Shown: in pieces, positions 42,461-49,290 of the stretch
Layout: each line of letters begins with the position of its first letter
How positions within the stretch are numbered: position 1 is the first letter of the stretch
NCBI GenBank assembly: GCA_030530605.1
Contig: JAUMUO010000001.1
Span: 6,916 to 59,428, forward strand
DNA length: 52,513 nucleotides
Origin: Candidatus Saccharimonadota bacterium
GTDB taxonomy: Bacteria; Patescibacteriota; Saccharimonadia; Saccharimonadales; Saccharimonadaceae
Direction of reading: 5' to 3'
Position numbers and translations under genes: made by a program
The notes under the pieces: model-generated
Seen by the model: the letters and a program-made list of their open reading frames with translations, nothing else
Database searches by the model: none
Told to the model about the DNA's origin: nothing

Positions 42461-42475
42461 AACCCTGGGCTTTTT
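42448..42475 (+). terminator. Terminator of the small two-gene unit
   Basis: GCCCAGGG/CCCTGGGC stem around CTTAAAA, then TTTTT; it overlaps the last codons of the 151-aa gene. Confidence 0.92.
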
Positions 42476-42543
42476 CATACCAAAACACCCCTAACTTATG
42501 CTATAATAGAGCTAATAGATTTTTTGACGGAGAAAAGAGAAAT

Positions 42544-45216
42544 ATGAAATTTTCATCAGCGTATGAACCAAGTGAATTTGAAAGCGACATTTACGCCGCC
42601 TGGGAGGCTTCCAAAGCGTTCAATCCTAAAAACCCTAACCATAACCAGAATAACGCAGAAAACGCCTCAAAAGGCCCTGAAAACGCCTCAGAAGAGCATA
42701 TAAATCCCGTCGATCACACTTACCGCCCCTTGGGACGCGGAAAGCCGAAGGCTTACTCCATCGTTATGCCGCCGCCCAACGCCAACGGTAACCTTCACAT
42801 TGGCCACGGCCTCACCGTCGCTCTGGAAGATTCTCTTATCCGTTACCACCGCCTTCTTCAAGATAGCACCTGGTACATCCCTGGTGCCGACCACGCTGGC
42901 TTTGAAACTTGGGTCGTTTATGAACGCAACCTCGAGGCCCAGGGCCACACCCGCTTTGAATATTCCCGTGACGAGCTTTATGCCAATGTTTGGAATTTCG
43001 TCGCCGAGCAGCGGGGAAATATGGAGCTCCAGCTCCGCGCTCTTGGTGCTTCTTGCGCTTGGGATGATCTCACCTTCACCCTTGATGAAAAAGTCATCAG
43101 TCGCGTCTATCAAACCTTTGAAAAAATGTGGCAAGATGGCCTCATTTACAGAGGTGAAAAACTCGTTAATTACTGCCCAAAGCATCAAACTGCCTTCGCC
43201 GACATTGAGGTAGAACACAAAGACGAAAAGGGCTATCTCTGGGATATTGCCTATCCACTCACCGTCGGTGACGACGAAATCATCGTCAGTACCACCCGCC
43301 CAGAAACTCTTTTCGGCGACGCCGCCGTTGCGGTCAACCCTAAAGACGAGCGTTATACCGACCTCATCGGCCAAACTGTTAAACTCCCATTAACCAATCG
43401 TGAAATCCCTATCATTGCTGACGACCACGCCGATCCAGCCTATGGCACCGGTGCTGTAAAAATTACACCGGCCCACGATTACGACGACTTTGAAGTCGGC
43501 AATCGCCACGACCTCGAGCGCATCCGTGTCATCGACGACGAAGGCAAAATGATTAATGTCCCTGAAGAATACCTCGGTCTCACCACTGAAGAATGCCGTA
43601 AAAAAGTCCTGAAAGACTTAAAAGACCAAAATCTTCTCCGCGGCGAAAAGAAAATCGTCCACTCTGTTGCCCATTGTTACAAATGCGGCACCGTTATTGA
43701 GCCTACCCTAAAAGAACAGTGGTTCATTGATGTTGAAACTCTCGCCGCTATGGCCATCCGCCACCTCAAGAAAGGCGAAATCAAGTTTTACCCCGAAAAC
43801 AAGGGCAAAGTCCTCATTAATTACCTTGAAGGCCTCAAAGATTGGAACATTTCCCGCCAAATCCCCTGGGGCATCCCTATCCCAATGTTCAAGAAAAACC
43901 CTGAAAACACCGACGATACTCTCCCGGAGTGGATTTTCGACACCCGCGTCAGCGAACAAACTATTGAAAGAGACGGTGTCACCTATTTCCGCGACGAAGA
44001 TACCTTCGACACCTGGTTCTCCAGCTCTCACTGGCCAATTGTTTGTACCAACTGGCAGGAAGGGGAAGAAAACCCATTTTACCCACTAAATGTTATGGAA
44101 ACTGGCGCTGACATCCTCTTTGCCTGGGTCGCCAGAATGATTATGATGGGAATCTACGTCACCGGCTCCGTCCCGTTCAAGGAAGTCTATCTCCACGGTC
44201 TCGTCTTGGATGCCAAAGGCCAAAAGATGAGCAAGTCTAAAGGCAACGTCTTAAACCCACTAGAATTAGTCGAAAAATACGGTTCCGACGCTTTCCGTCT
44301 CGGAATTCTCCGCGGTCGCTCTGCCGGCCTCAACCAAGCTTTCTCCGAAGACTCCGTCAAAACCGGCCGCAACCTCTGTAACAAGCTCTGGAACATCTCT
44401 CGCTTCATCCAAGAGATGGTCGATAACAACCCTTCCAATTCTGAATACACAACCGAAAATATGGGCGAAGATTGGATTTGTCGTGAAATTAACAACGCCA
44501 GAACCGATCTAATGTCCGAATTCCAGGGCTACCGCTTCTCCGAAGCCGTCGAGACTCTCCACTCCCTCGTTTGGGATAAATATGCCGACTGGTTCATCGA
44601 GAGCCAAAAGATGTATCAGAATACCGCTCTTCTCAAAAAGACCCTTGAAAATGTCCTCATCCTACTCCATCCTTTCGCCCCCTTCGTCACCGAAACCATT
44701 TGGCAAAATCTCTCTTGGACGACCGGTATGATTATCAATCAGCCTTGGCCAAAAGAACTGGCATACGACCCAATTTCCGCCGAGAATTTTGACCGCTTAA
44801 GAGAAGCCGTCTCCGAGGTCCGCCGCACTTACCAAGCCATCCCTGGCAACAAAAAATATCCTGTCATCTTTGGCGACGACAGTCTTATCAATGATAATCA
44901 ACTACTCTTCGAAAAGCTCACCGGCGCCCCCAGCGTCACTCCAAGCGAAGGCACGCCAAAGGGAATTAGAATTGCCCTTGCAAATCGCGAGATTTACCTT
45001 GATGTTGATGAAAAAACCGTCAAAGCCTACTCTGACGCTCTAGACGAGCGCATCCTTGCCGTAGGCAGGGAATTGGATGCCTTAAATGCTCGCATGATGA
45101 ATCCGAGCTACGTCGACAAGGCTCCGAAAGAGCTCGTCAAAGAAACTCGCGACGCCATCAATGAGAAGGAAAACCTCATCGCCCGCCTCAAAAAAGAGCG
45201 CGACCTCATCTCCTAA
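42544..45216 (+). CDS. valS: Valyl-tRNA synthetase
   Basis: Charges tRNA-Val. 890 residues: class I HIGH motif in PPPNANGNLHIGHGL (about 76-90), editing-domain GTGAVKITPAHDYDDFEVG, KMSKSKGN (about 561-568), an anticodon-binding domain and a C-terminal coiled coil (about 820-890). GTGAVKITPAHD and the overall layout separate it from IleRS. An N-terminal Asn/Glu-rich insert (about 28-70) between the first helix and the catalytic domain is unusual. The leader is about 30 bases (TATAAT at 42502-42507) with GGAG ten bases before ATG. Confidence 0.96.
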   Translation: MKFSSAYEPSEFESDIYAAWEASKAFNPKNPNHNQNNAENASKGPENASEEHINPVDHTYRPLGRGKPKAYSIVMPPPNANGNLHIGHGLTVALEDSLIRYHRLLQDSTWYIPGADHAGFETWVVYERNLEAQGHTRFEYSRDELYANVWNFVAEQRGNMELQLRALGASCAWDDLTFTLDEKVISRVYQTFEKMWQDGLIYRGEKLVNYCPKHQTAFADIEVEHKDEKGYLWDIAYPLTVGDDEIIVSTTRPETLFGDAAVAVNPKDERYTDLIGQTVKLPLTNREIPIIADDHADPAYGTGAVKITPAHDYDDFEVGNRHDLERIRVIDDEGKMINVPEEYLGLTTEECRKKVLKDLKDQNLLRGEKKIVHSVAHCYKCGTVIEPTLKEQWFIDVETLAAMAIRHLKKGEIKFYPENKGKVLINYLEGLKDWNISRQIPWGIPIPMFKKNPENTDDTLPEWIFDTRVSEQTIERDGVTYFRDEDTFDTWFSSSHWPIVCTNWQEGEENPFYPLNVMETGADILFAWVARMIMMGIYVTGSVPFKEVYLHGLVLDAKGQKMSKSKGNVLNPLELVEKYGSDAFRLGILRGRSAGLNQAFSEDSVKTGRNLCNKLWNISRFIQEMVDNNPSNSEYTTENMGEDWICREINNARTDLMSEFQGYRFSEAVETLHSLVWDKYADWFIESQKMYQNTALLKKTLENVLILLHPFAPFVTETIWQNLSWTTGMIINQPWPKELAYDPISAENFDRLREAVSEVRRTYQAIPGNKKYPVIFGDDSLINDNQLLFEKLTGAPSVTPSEGTPKGIRIALANREIYLDVDEKTVKAYSDALDERILAVGRELDALNARMMNPSYVDKAPKELVKETRDAINEKENLIARLKKERDLIS

Positions 45217-45226
45217 AACAAGACAT

Positions 45227-45250
45227 GAAAAAGGGGCGCCTTAGCGCCCC
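45227..45250 (-). terminator. Terminator of the minus-strand small-protein operon
   Basis: GGGGCGC/GCGCCCC stem with a four-base loop; on the minus strand it is followed by TTTTTCAT. On the plus strand it lacks a T-run, so valS probably terminates poorly or elsewhere. Confidence 0.8.
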
Positions 45251-45295
45251 AACCGAATGGTTTTCCGGGGTCCATTCAAAACCCGCCTGATCTTC

Positions 45296-45331
45296 TTAGT
45301 TATTTGTTGAGTTCATCATTATTACACCCAT
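45296..45331 (-). CDS. Possible 11-aa peptide with perfect ribosome-binding site
   Basis: ATG GGT GTA ATA ATG ATG and so on encode MGVIMMNSTNN before TAA. AAGGAGGTGA lies six bases upstream of the ATG, 15 bases after the stop of the 78-aa gene in the same operon. So strong a site before so short a frame suggests either a real micropeptide or a ribosome-stalling or decoy element. Downstream sequence can form GGTTTT/AAAACC or GAATGG/CCATTC alternatives before the terminator. Confidence 0.4.
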   Translation of the reverse strand: MGVIMMNSTNN

Positions 45332-45346
45332 AGACTTCACCTCCTT

Positions 45347-45583
45347 TTAGGCTCTCAACCCAAGCAAGAATTCCGCCAAAGCATCAGCAAAATCCGTACC
45401 GAGCTTTACGGTGTTCTGGTCAAGATATTTCCCGACCTCCCGCAAGGTTATGTTCCTTCTATTTCTCCGATCAAGCTCTCTTATCGCCGCCTTTAAATCC
45501 TCAGCGTTGCGATTCTCGAGACTGTCCCGAAGCAGACTCTTGAGCATTTCAATCCCCCAAGAGCTAAAATCAATGTTCGCCAT
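45347..45583 (-). CDS. Small 78-aa helical protein
   Basis: MANIDFSSWGIEMLKSLLRD...RNITLREVGKYLDQNT...FADALAEFLLGLRA: soluble, helical and mixed-charge, with no family that I recognise. AAAGGGGGAAT lies about nine bases before ATG. It follows the 84-aa gene by 17 bases and shares its promoter. Confidence 0.65.
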   Translation of the reverse strand: MANIDFSSWGIEMLKSLLRDSLENRNAEDLKAAIRELDRRNRRNITLREVGKYLDQNTVKLGTDFADALAEFLLGLRA

Positions 45584-45600
45584 AACTACATTCCCCCTTT

Positions 45601-45855
45601 CTAGCGAACTACCTTTGGTGTTCCAACCGTTGTGTCAAAATCCGACCCAAAGGCCGATTTTAACATCTTGTCGGAAAGATCCTCCGAAGATTTCTCCTCT
45701 CGACTAATGTCGATTAAATCAATCTCCTTTTTGATCTTAGAACCTTTTCTCCCCAGAGTTACCTTTGCCGAGAAGGTTCCATCTTTCTCAACTTTGCCCT
45801 CAACGTTGATATCAACGTCCCCGAGTGCACTTAAAACTTCATAAAAATTCGTCAT
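45601..45855 (-). CDS. Small 84-aa protein, first gene of the operon
   Basis: I start at 45855 (MTNFYEVLSALG), where GGGGGTG lies about seven bases upstream; the longer in-frame extension is antisense to tRNA-Ser and cannot be coding. Sequence VDINVEGKVEKDGTFSAKVTLGR suggests a beta hairpin followed by a charged helical tail. It is not recognised. The promoter TGTGGTATAAT (45904-45909, minus) diverges from the tRNA promoter. Confidence 0.65.
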   Translation of the reverse strand: MTNFYEVLSALGDVDINVEGKVEKDGTFSAKVTLGRKGSKIKKEIDLIDISREEKSSEDLSDKMLKSAFGSDFDTTVGTPKVVR

Positions 45856-45903
45856 ATATTCACCCCCATTCTTAATTTTTAACTCCGAATTTTTACTCCC
45901 TAC

Positions 45904-45909
45904 ATTATA
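45904..45909 (-). promoter_or_regulatory. Promoter of the 84-aa/78-aa operon
   Basis: TGTGGTATAAT on the minus strand with a leader of about 40 bases. Confidence 0.75.
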
Positions 45910-45951
45910 CCACACCTTGCCCGAAATGTCAATATATGTTAAGATTATAGA

Positions 45952-46039
45952 GGAGATGTGGCCGAGTGGTTGAAGGCGCACGACTCGAAATCGTGTGGGC
46001 CGAAAGGTCTCGGGGGTTCGAATCCCTTCATCTCCGCCA
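45952..46039 (+). tRNA. tRNA-Ser(CGA)
   Basis: Class II tRNA: acceptor GGAGATG/CATCTCC, anticodon loop CTCGAAA in CACGA/TCGTG (anticodon 45986-45988), variable arm TGGGCCGAAAGGTCTC, T-arm GGGGGTTCGAATCCC (one G-T pair region) and encoded CCA. Reads UCG. Confidence 0.97.
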
Positions 46040-46041
46040 AG

Positions 46042-46068
46042 AAAAAAGACCCGAAAACGGGCCTTTTC
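46042..46068. terminator. Terminator after tRNA-Ser(CGA)
   Basis: GACCCG/CGGGCC stem with an AAAA loop, flanked by AAAAAA and CTTTTCT; usable on both strands between convergent genes. Confidence 0.75.
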
Positions 46069-46089
46069 TGTTACATACTTTTTCAAAAC

Positions 46090-46533
46090 TTACTTCTTAG
46101 TAGCTTTGCCGGCCACAACTTTATCAAGTTGCTTAGCCTTGATGACGGTAATCACAATTACGCCAACAGCGGCAATCATAGTAATAAACCAACCGATGCC
46201 CATTTGACCCATACCATAGCTCTCGCTGAGGTAAAGAATCATCCCGAGCAAACCGAAAGCTGCAGTAACCCCGCCAAGAGCAATCTTGATTATCTTAGCC
46301 TTCTCAACTAAAACTTTGTTGATGCTCTTTACGGTCTTCTCTGGAAGAAGTTCCATCAAGATGAACAAAACAAGGGCAACAATTTCAATAATCGCAATCC
46401 AAGCTTTGTTGCCAAAAGCGTTCGTAGAAACCGAAGTTCCCCAGAAAGTAACCTTGTACCACGGCAGGAACAAAGCGACAACGCCGAGCGCAGCGGCAAT
46501 TACGTTAATAAGTTTTCTTAATGTAAAAGTCAT
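46090..46533 (-). CDS. Four-helix membrane protein of unknown function
   Basis: 147 residues, four predicted transmembrane helices (about 8-25, 43-61, 82-103 and 110-132), lysine-rich ends (KVVAGKATKK), and FLPWYKVTFWGTSVSTNAFG as an extracytoplasmic loop typical of small uncharacterised membrane proteins that begin with an LPW motif. AAGGAG lies six bases before ATG. No function can be assigned. Confidence 0.75.
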   Translation of the reverse strand: MTFTLRKLINVIAAALGVVALFLPWYKVTFWGTSVSTNAFGNKAWIAIIEIVALVLFILMELLPEKTVKSINKVLVEKAKIIKIALGGVTAAFGLLGMILYLSESYGMGQMGIGWFITMIAAVGVIVITVIKAKQLDKVVAGKATKK

Positions 46534-46625
46534 AACAACTCCTTAGTATTATTTAAGTTAATTTTAACCTAAACCAGTCAAAAATTCAAGAGTTTTTTAC
46601 AACATCCCTAAAACATTTGCTATGA

Positions 46626-46631
46626 TATAAT
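46626..46631 (+). promoter_or_regulatory. Leaderless promoter of the MurE-like ligase
   Basis: TGATATAAT ends six bases before the ATG at 46638. Confidence 0.75.
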
Positions 46632-46637
46632 ATACCT

Positions 46638-47921
46638 ATGAGTGTTAAAGATGTTATCCCTGGCTACAATGCTGTTGTTTTACCATACCATTTAGTTCAA
46701 ACCGAGCTTTCTGGCCTCAAAAACCGCTGGCCCGCCAAAAAGTTAAGAGTCATCGGTGTTACCGGCACCAACGGCAAGACCACTACCTGCTTTATGATTT
46801 GGAAAATGTTAAACGAAGCTGGTCTAAAAACCGGTCTCGTCACTACCGTTGCTTGGGGAGTGGACGAAATCCATAAACAAATAGAGCATATGACTACTCC
46901 AAAAGTCTCTACCTTGAACAAACGCATCAGAGAAATCCAGAAATCTGGCGCCGAGTTCCTCGTCCTCGAGGTTACTTCTCACGCCCTTGCTCAATACCGC
47001 ACCCTCGGCATCCCGATTGAAATCGCCGTTATGACCAATGTCACCCACGAGCATCTTGATTATCACAAAACTTTTGAACGCTATGTTAAGGCCAAAACCA
47101 AACTCTTCAAGCACGCAAAGTTTGGTGTCATTAACCTCGACGACCCTTCCTGGAAAGAATTCAAAAATGCCATCTCCCCCGATGGAGATAGTAGAAAATA
47201 CAACACCTACAGTATTGAAAGCCATGCCGACCTTGAAGCCGTCAAAATCAGCCTCAGCCCAGAGGGTGTCCGCTACAAAGCCCGTTCCGAAGGGAACTCT
47301 ACTCTTGAAATCCGCACTAGAATCCCTGGTAAATTTAATGTTTACAACTCTCTCGCCGCCGTTGCGGTCGGCAGAAAACTTGGTCTTTCAAGTGAGCAAA
47401 TCGAAAAGGGAATTTACGCCCTAGAAGAAGTCGAGGGCCGGATGAATCGCATCGACGAAGGCCAAGATTTTGACGTTATTGTTGATTTTGCCCATACTCC
47501 CGACGCTTTCCAAAAAGTTTACGACAGTGTCTATCCGCACAAAGGCCGCATCATCTCCCTCTTTGGTGGCGCCGGTCGTAGAGACGAATCCACCCGCGCC
47601 GAACGCGGCGAAATCGCCGGCAAATACAGCGACCTCTGTATCATCACCGAAGACGACTCCCGCGACGAAGACCCCGCAAAAATCGCCAAGATGTTTGAAG
47701 ATGGCTGTAAAAAAGCCGGCCTTAAAGACGACCAAATTATCATTGAACTAGATCGCGAAACTGCCATCAAAAGGGCATTGGAAGAAGCGAGAAAGGGCGA
47801 CCTCGTCCTCATCCTCGGCAAAGGTCACGAAAAAACCATCCTAAGGGCCGACGGCCCCCACGCCTTCGAAGACCTCGAAGTCACCAAAAGAATCCTACAA
47901 AACCTCATAAAGCCTCAATAG
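46638..47921 (+). CDS. MurE-like Mur ligase
   Basis: Adds an amino acid (or amide) to a UDP-MurNAc peptide or lipid-linked precursor. 427 residues. P-loop VTGTNGKTTT (41-50), EVTSHALAQ (MurE has EVSSHAL), HEHLDYH (about 138-144), the lysine-bearing YVKAKTKLF, RIPGKFNVYNSLAA and the C-terminal FGGAGRRDESTRAERGEIAG with ITEDDSRDEDP where MurE has DNPR. The first MurE domain, which holds the UDP sugar, is almost absent (about 30 residues before the ATP domain), so it is not a complete classical MurE. Predicted leaderless. Convergent with the degenerate paralog. Confidence 0.88.
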   Translation: MSVKDVIPGYNAVVLPYHLVQTELSGLKNRWPAKKLRVIGVTGTNGKTTTCFMIWKMLNEAGLKTGLVTTVAWGVDEIHKQIEHMTTPKVSTLNKRIREIQKSGAEFLVLEVTSHALAQYRTLGIPIEIAVMTNVTHEHLDYHKTFERYVKAKTKLFKHAKFGVINLDDPSWKEFKNAISPDGDSRKYNTYSIESHADLEAVKISLSPEGVRYKARSEGNSTLEIRTRIPGKFNVYNSLAAVAVGRKLGLSSEQIEKGIYALEEVEGRMNRIDEGQDFDVIVDFAHTPDAFQKVYDSVYPHKGRIISLFGGAGRRDESTRAERGEIAGKYSDLCIITEDDSRDEDPAKIAKMFEDGCKKAGLKDDQIIIELDRETAIKRALEEARKGDLVLILGKGHEKTILRADGPHAFEDLEVTKRILQNLIKPQ

Positions 47922-47928
47922 AGATACT

Positions 47929-48720
47929 TTATTTTGTATAGTTGGCAATGCCTTCAGAAATCTTCTCAGGCGTTACATGTAAAGCATCGGCAATCGCCGT
48001 CGCTGCTGCCATATAAGATACAATCGGCTCACCCGTGAGGAACGAAGCCACTGTAAAATGTGTGGTCCCAATCGCAAGCCGCGCCTCTACCCCCTTCTTA
48101 TAAAGCTGTGCTTCTTCGATCTGAATGTTTGAGAATTTATCACAACCATAAGTCAGCGTGCCCTTTTGCCCAGCAAAAGTCGAAAGCTCCGGGTAATTTT
48201 TATCGTCACGGTTCAAAACCACATAATCCGGTTCCATATCAAACAAGGTTTTGGAAGCCTCTACATATTCCTCTACCGGCTTCTCCGCGATTGAAGCGTC
48301 CATATAATTCGTAATTGCCGCCACGTGGACTGGCAAACCATAGAAAACATCCGAAGATAACGCCTCGGCCGGCGCCGTCACCACCACATAGTTCGCACCC
48401 GCCTTCCAGGCTTTAGACAAGAATTTATGAAGAGCAGAGACTTTGATGTTAGATTCCGAGGCCATAATCGCCACCGGCTGGCCAGCCGCCCGTAGAATCT
48501 CATGGACAAAATGCGCCACCTCAACTTTACCAGCCGTACCAGTAATCGCAATCAACTTCATATCCTTCAAAGGATGACCATACAAAGTATCCAAAAACTT
48601 TGCGCGCATCCTAGTCGCACGGTTCTTCTTCGCACCTTTTTTAGTATTGTCTTCTGGAGTTTCAACAGGGGTATCGTCCCTTTCCTCCGCCTCGTTTAAT
48701 GTAGTCTCACTCGTTGTCAT
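47929..48720 (-). CDS. Degenerate Mur-ligase paralog, probable pseudoenzyme
   Basis: 263 residues. After an acidic then basic N-terminus (1-48) comes a Mur-ligase middle domain co-linear with the neighbouring MurE-like protein: ITGTAGKVEVAHF in place of VTGTNGKTTT, VVVTAPAEALSSDVFYGLPV-HVAAIT in place of the EVTSHAL segment, NYMDASIA in place of HEHLDYH, YVEASKTLF in place of YVKAKTKLF. The P-loop lysine is kept, but the following threonines, the metal histidine and the carbamylated-lysine motif are lost. The ligase domain is missing. It is intact, has its own leaderless promoter (TATAGT 48727-48732, minus, six bases from ATG) and is therefore probably functional as a partner or regulator. 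Confidence 0.8.
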   Translation of the reverse strand: MTTSETTLNEAEERDDTPVETPEDNTKKGAKKNRATRMRAKFLDTLYGHPLKDMKLIAITGTAGKVEVAHFVHEILRAAGQPVAIMASESNIKVSALHKFLSKAWKAGANYVVVTAPAEALSSDVFYGLPVHVAAITNYMDASIAEKPVEEYVEASKTLFDMEPDYVVLNRDDKNYPELSTFAGQKGTLTYGCDKFSNIQIEEAQLYKKGVEARLAIGTTHFTVASFLTGEPIVSYMAAATAIADALHVTPEKISEGIANYTK

Positions 48721-48763
48721 AATTTTACTATACCATATTTTTGAAAAATATGATAGAATATAT

Positions 48764-48859
48764 TTGTCGCCACAAGCGATGAACGTTTAATTTCTAGGTG
48801 GATCGTCGTTAATTTCACATTTGAACTCATTGTTCAAGGATTACGACGATATCCACACC
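48764..48859 (+). ncRNA. Long structured leader upstream of tRNA-Arg
   Basis: A small hairpin TCGC/GCGA is followed by a long one (48797-48859): GTGGAT/ATCCAC, a two-base bulge, CGTCGT/ACGACG, an AAT/ATT pair block, and an apical TTGAAC/GTTCAA stem around TCATT. TAGAAT lies near 48755-48760 as a possible -10. It could be a processed small RNA or a tRNA leader. It resembles no class that I recognise. Confidence 0.4.
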
Positions 48860-48879
48860 AAGAGGTTAAATGAGCACGT

Positions 48880-48956
48880 GCACCCGTAGCTCAGCTGGAT
48901 AGAGCGTTGGCTTGCGGAGCCAAAGGTCGTAGGTTCGAATCCTGTCGGGTGTACCA
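48880..48956 (+). tRNA. tRNA-Arg(GCG)
   Basis: GCACCCG acceptor, D-arm GCTCAGCTGGATAGAGC with A20, anticodon stem TTGGC/GCCAA around TTGCGGA (anticodon GCG at 48914-48916), T-arm GTAGGTTCGAATCCTGT, discriminator A and encoded CCA. Most bacteria read CGY with an ACG anticodon edited to ICG; the genomic G34 here reads CGC and CGU without editing. Confidence 0.95.
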
Positions 48957-48958
48957 CA

Positions 48959-49000
48959 AAAAATCAAAAAACGTCCTTTAGGACTTTTTTTGATTTTTTG
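48959..49000. terminator. Terminator after tRNA-Arg
   Basis: AAAAAATCAAAAAA-GTCCT / AGGAC-TTTTTTTGATTTTTT, a near-perfect long stem with T-runs on both strands. Confidence 0.9.
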
Positions 49001-49290
49001 CTAGTATGCTTGACAGGATGAGAACCGTAGGTTCGACCGGACGACGAAGCGAGTAAAAATCTAAAGCTTTGCTTTAGATTTTTTTGAGCAAGGAGGAACG
49101 GAAGGAATTTGCGAAGCAAATTCCTAATCCTGTCAATATAGAGCAACGCCGGAAGGTGAGCTTTTGCGAAGCAAAAGCAATATCCTGTCGTTAACAAATC
49201 CAGAATCCTATTGATCATCAAAAAAGAGGCCTCGGTTCCGCTATCCAGCAGTGCTGTACCTCTAATACCTATATTATAACAAACTTACTG
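49001..49290. repeat. Palindrome-rich region with tRNA-derived fragments
   Basis: No gene is visible. It contains: CGTAGGTTCGA (49029-49039), identical to the tRNA-Arg T-arm; GACAGGAT (49013-49020), the complement of the tRNA's ATCCTGTC, which itself recurs at about 49123-49130 and 49182-49189; a perfect 13-base stem AAAAATCTAAAGC/GCTTTAGATTTTT (49056-49084); and GGAATTTGC/GCAAATTCC and GCTTTTGC/GCAAAAGC stems, both with a GCGAAGC core. The last two sit in two similar units of about 55 bases, each beginning GAGCAA and ending ATCCTGTC. It may be a decayed integration site or a small palindromic repeat family. Confidence 0.65.

Noticed and set aside
42448-42475. Palindrome over the end of the 151-aa gene as an operator for valS
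   Set aside because: It has a standard terminator form with a T-run and lies upstream of the separate valS -10 at 42502-42507.
45856-46086. N-terminal extension of the 84-aa protein
   Set aside because: It is antisense to tRNA-Ser(CGA) and would place the start outside the promoter at 45904-45909.
49008-49050. A second tRNA-like sequence containing the T-arm CGTAGGTTCGA
   Set aside because: No acceptor, D-arm or anticodon arm can be folded around it; it is only a short repeat of the tRNA-Arg 3' region.
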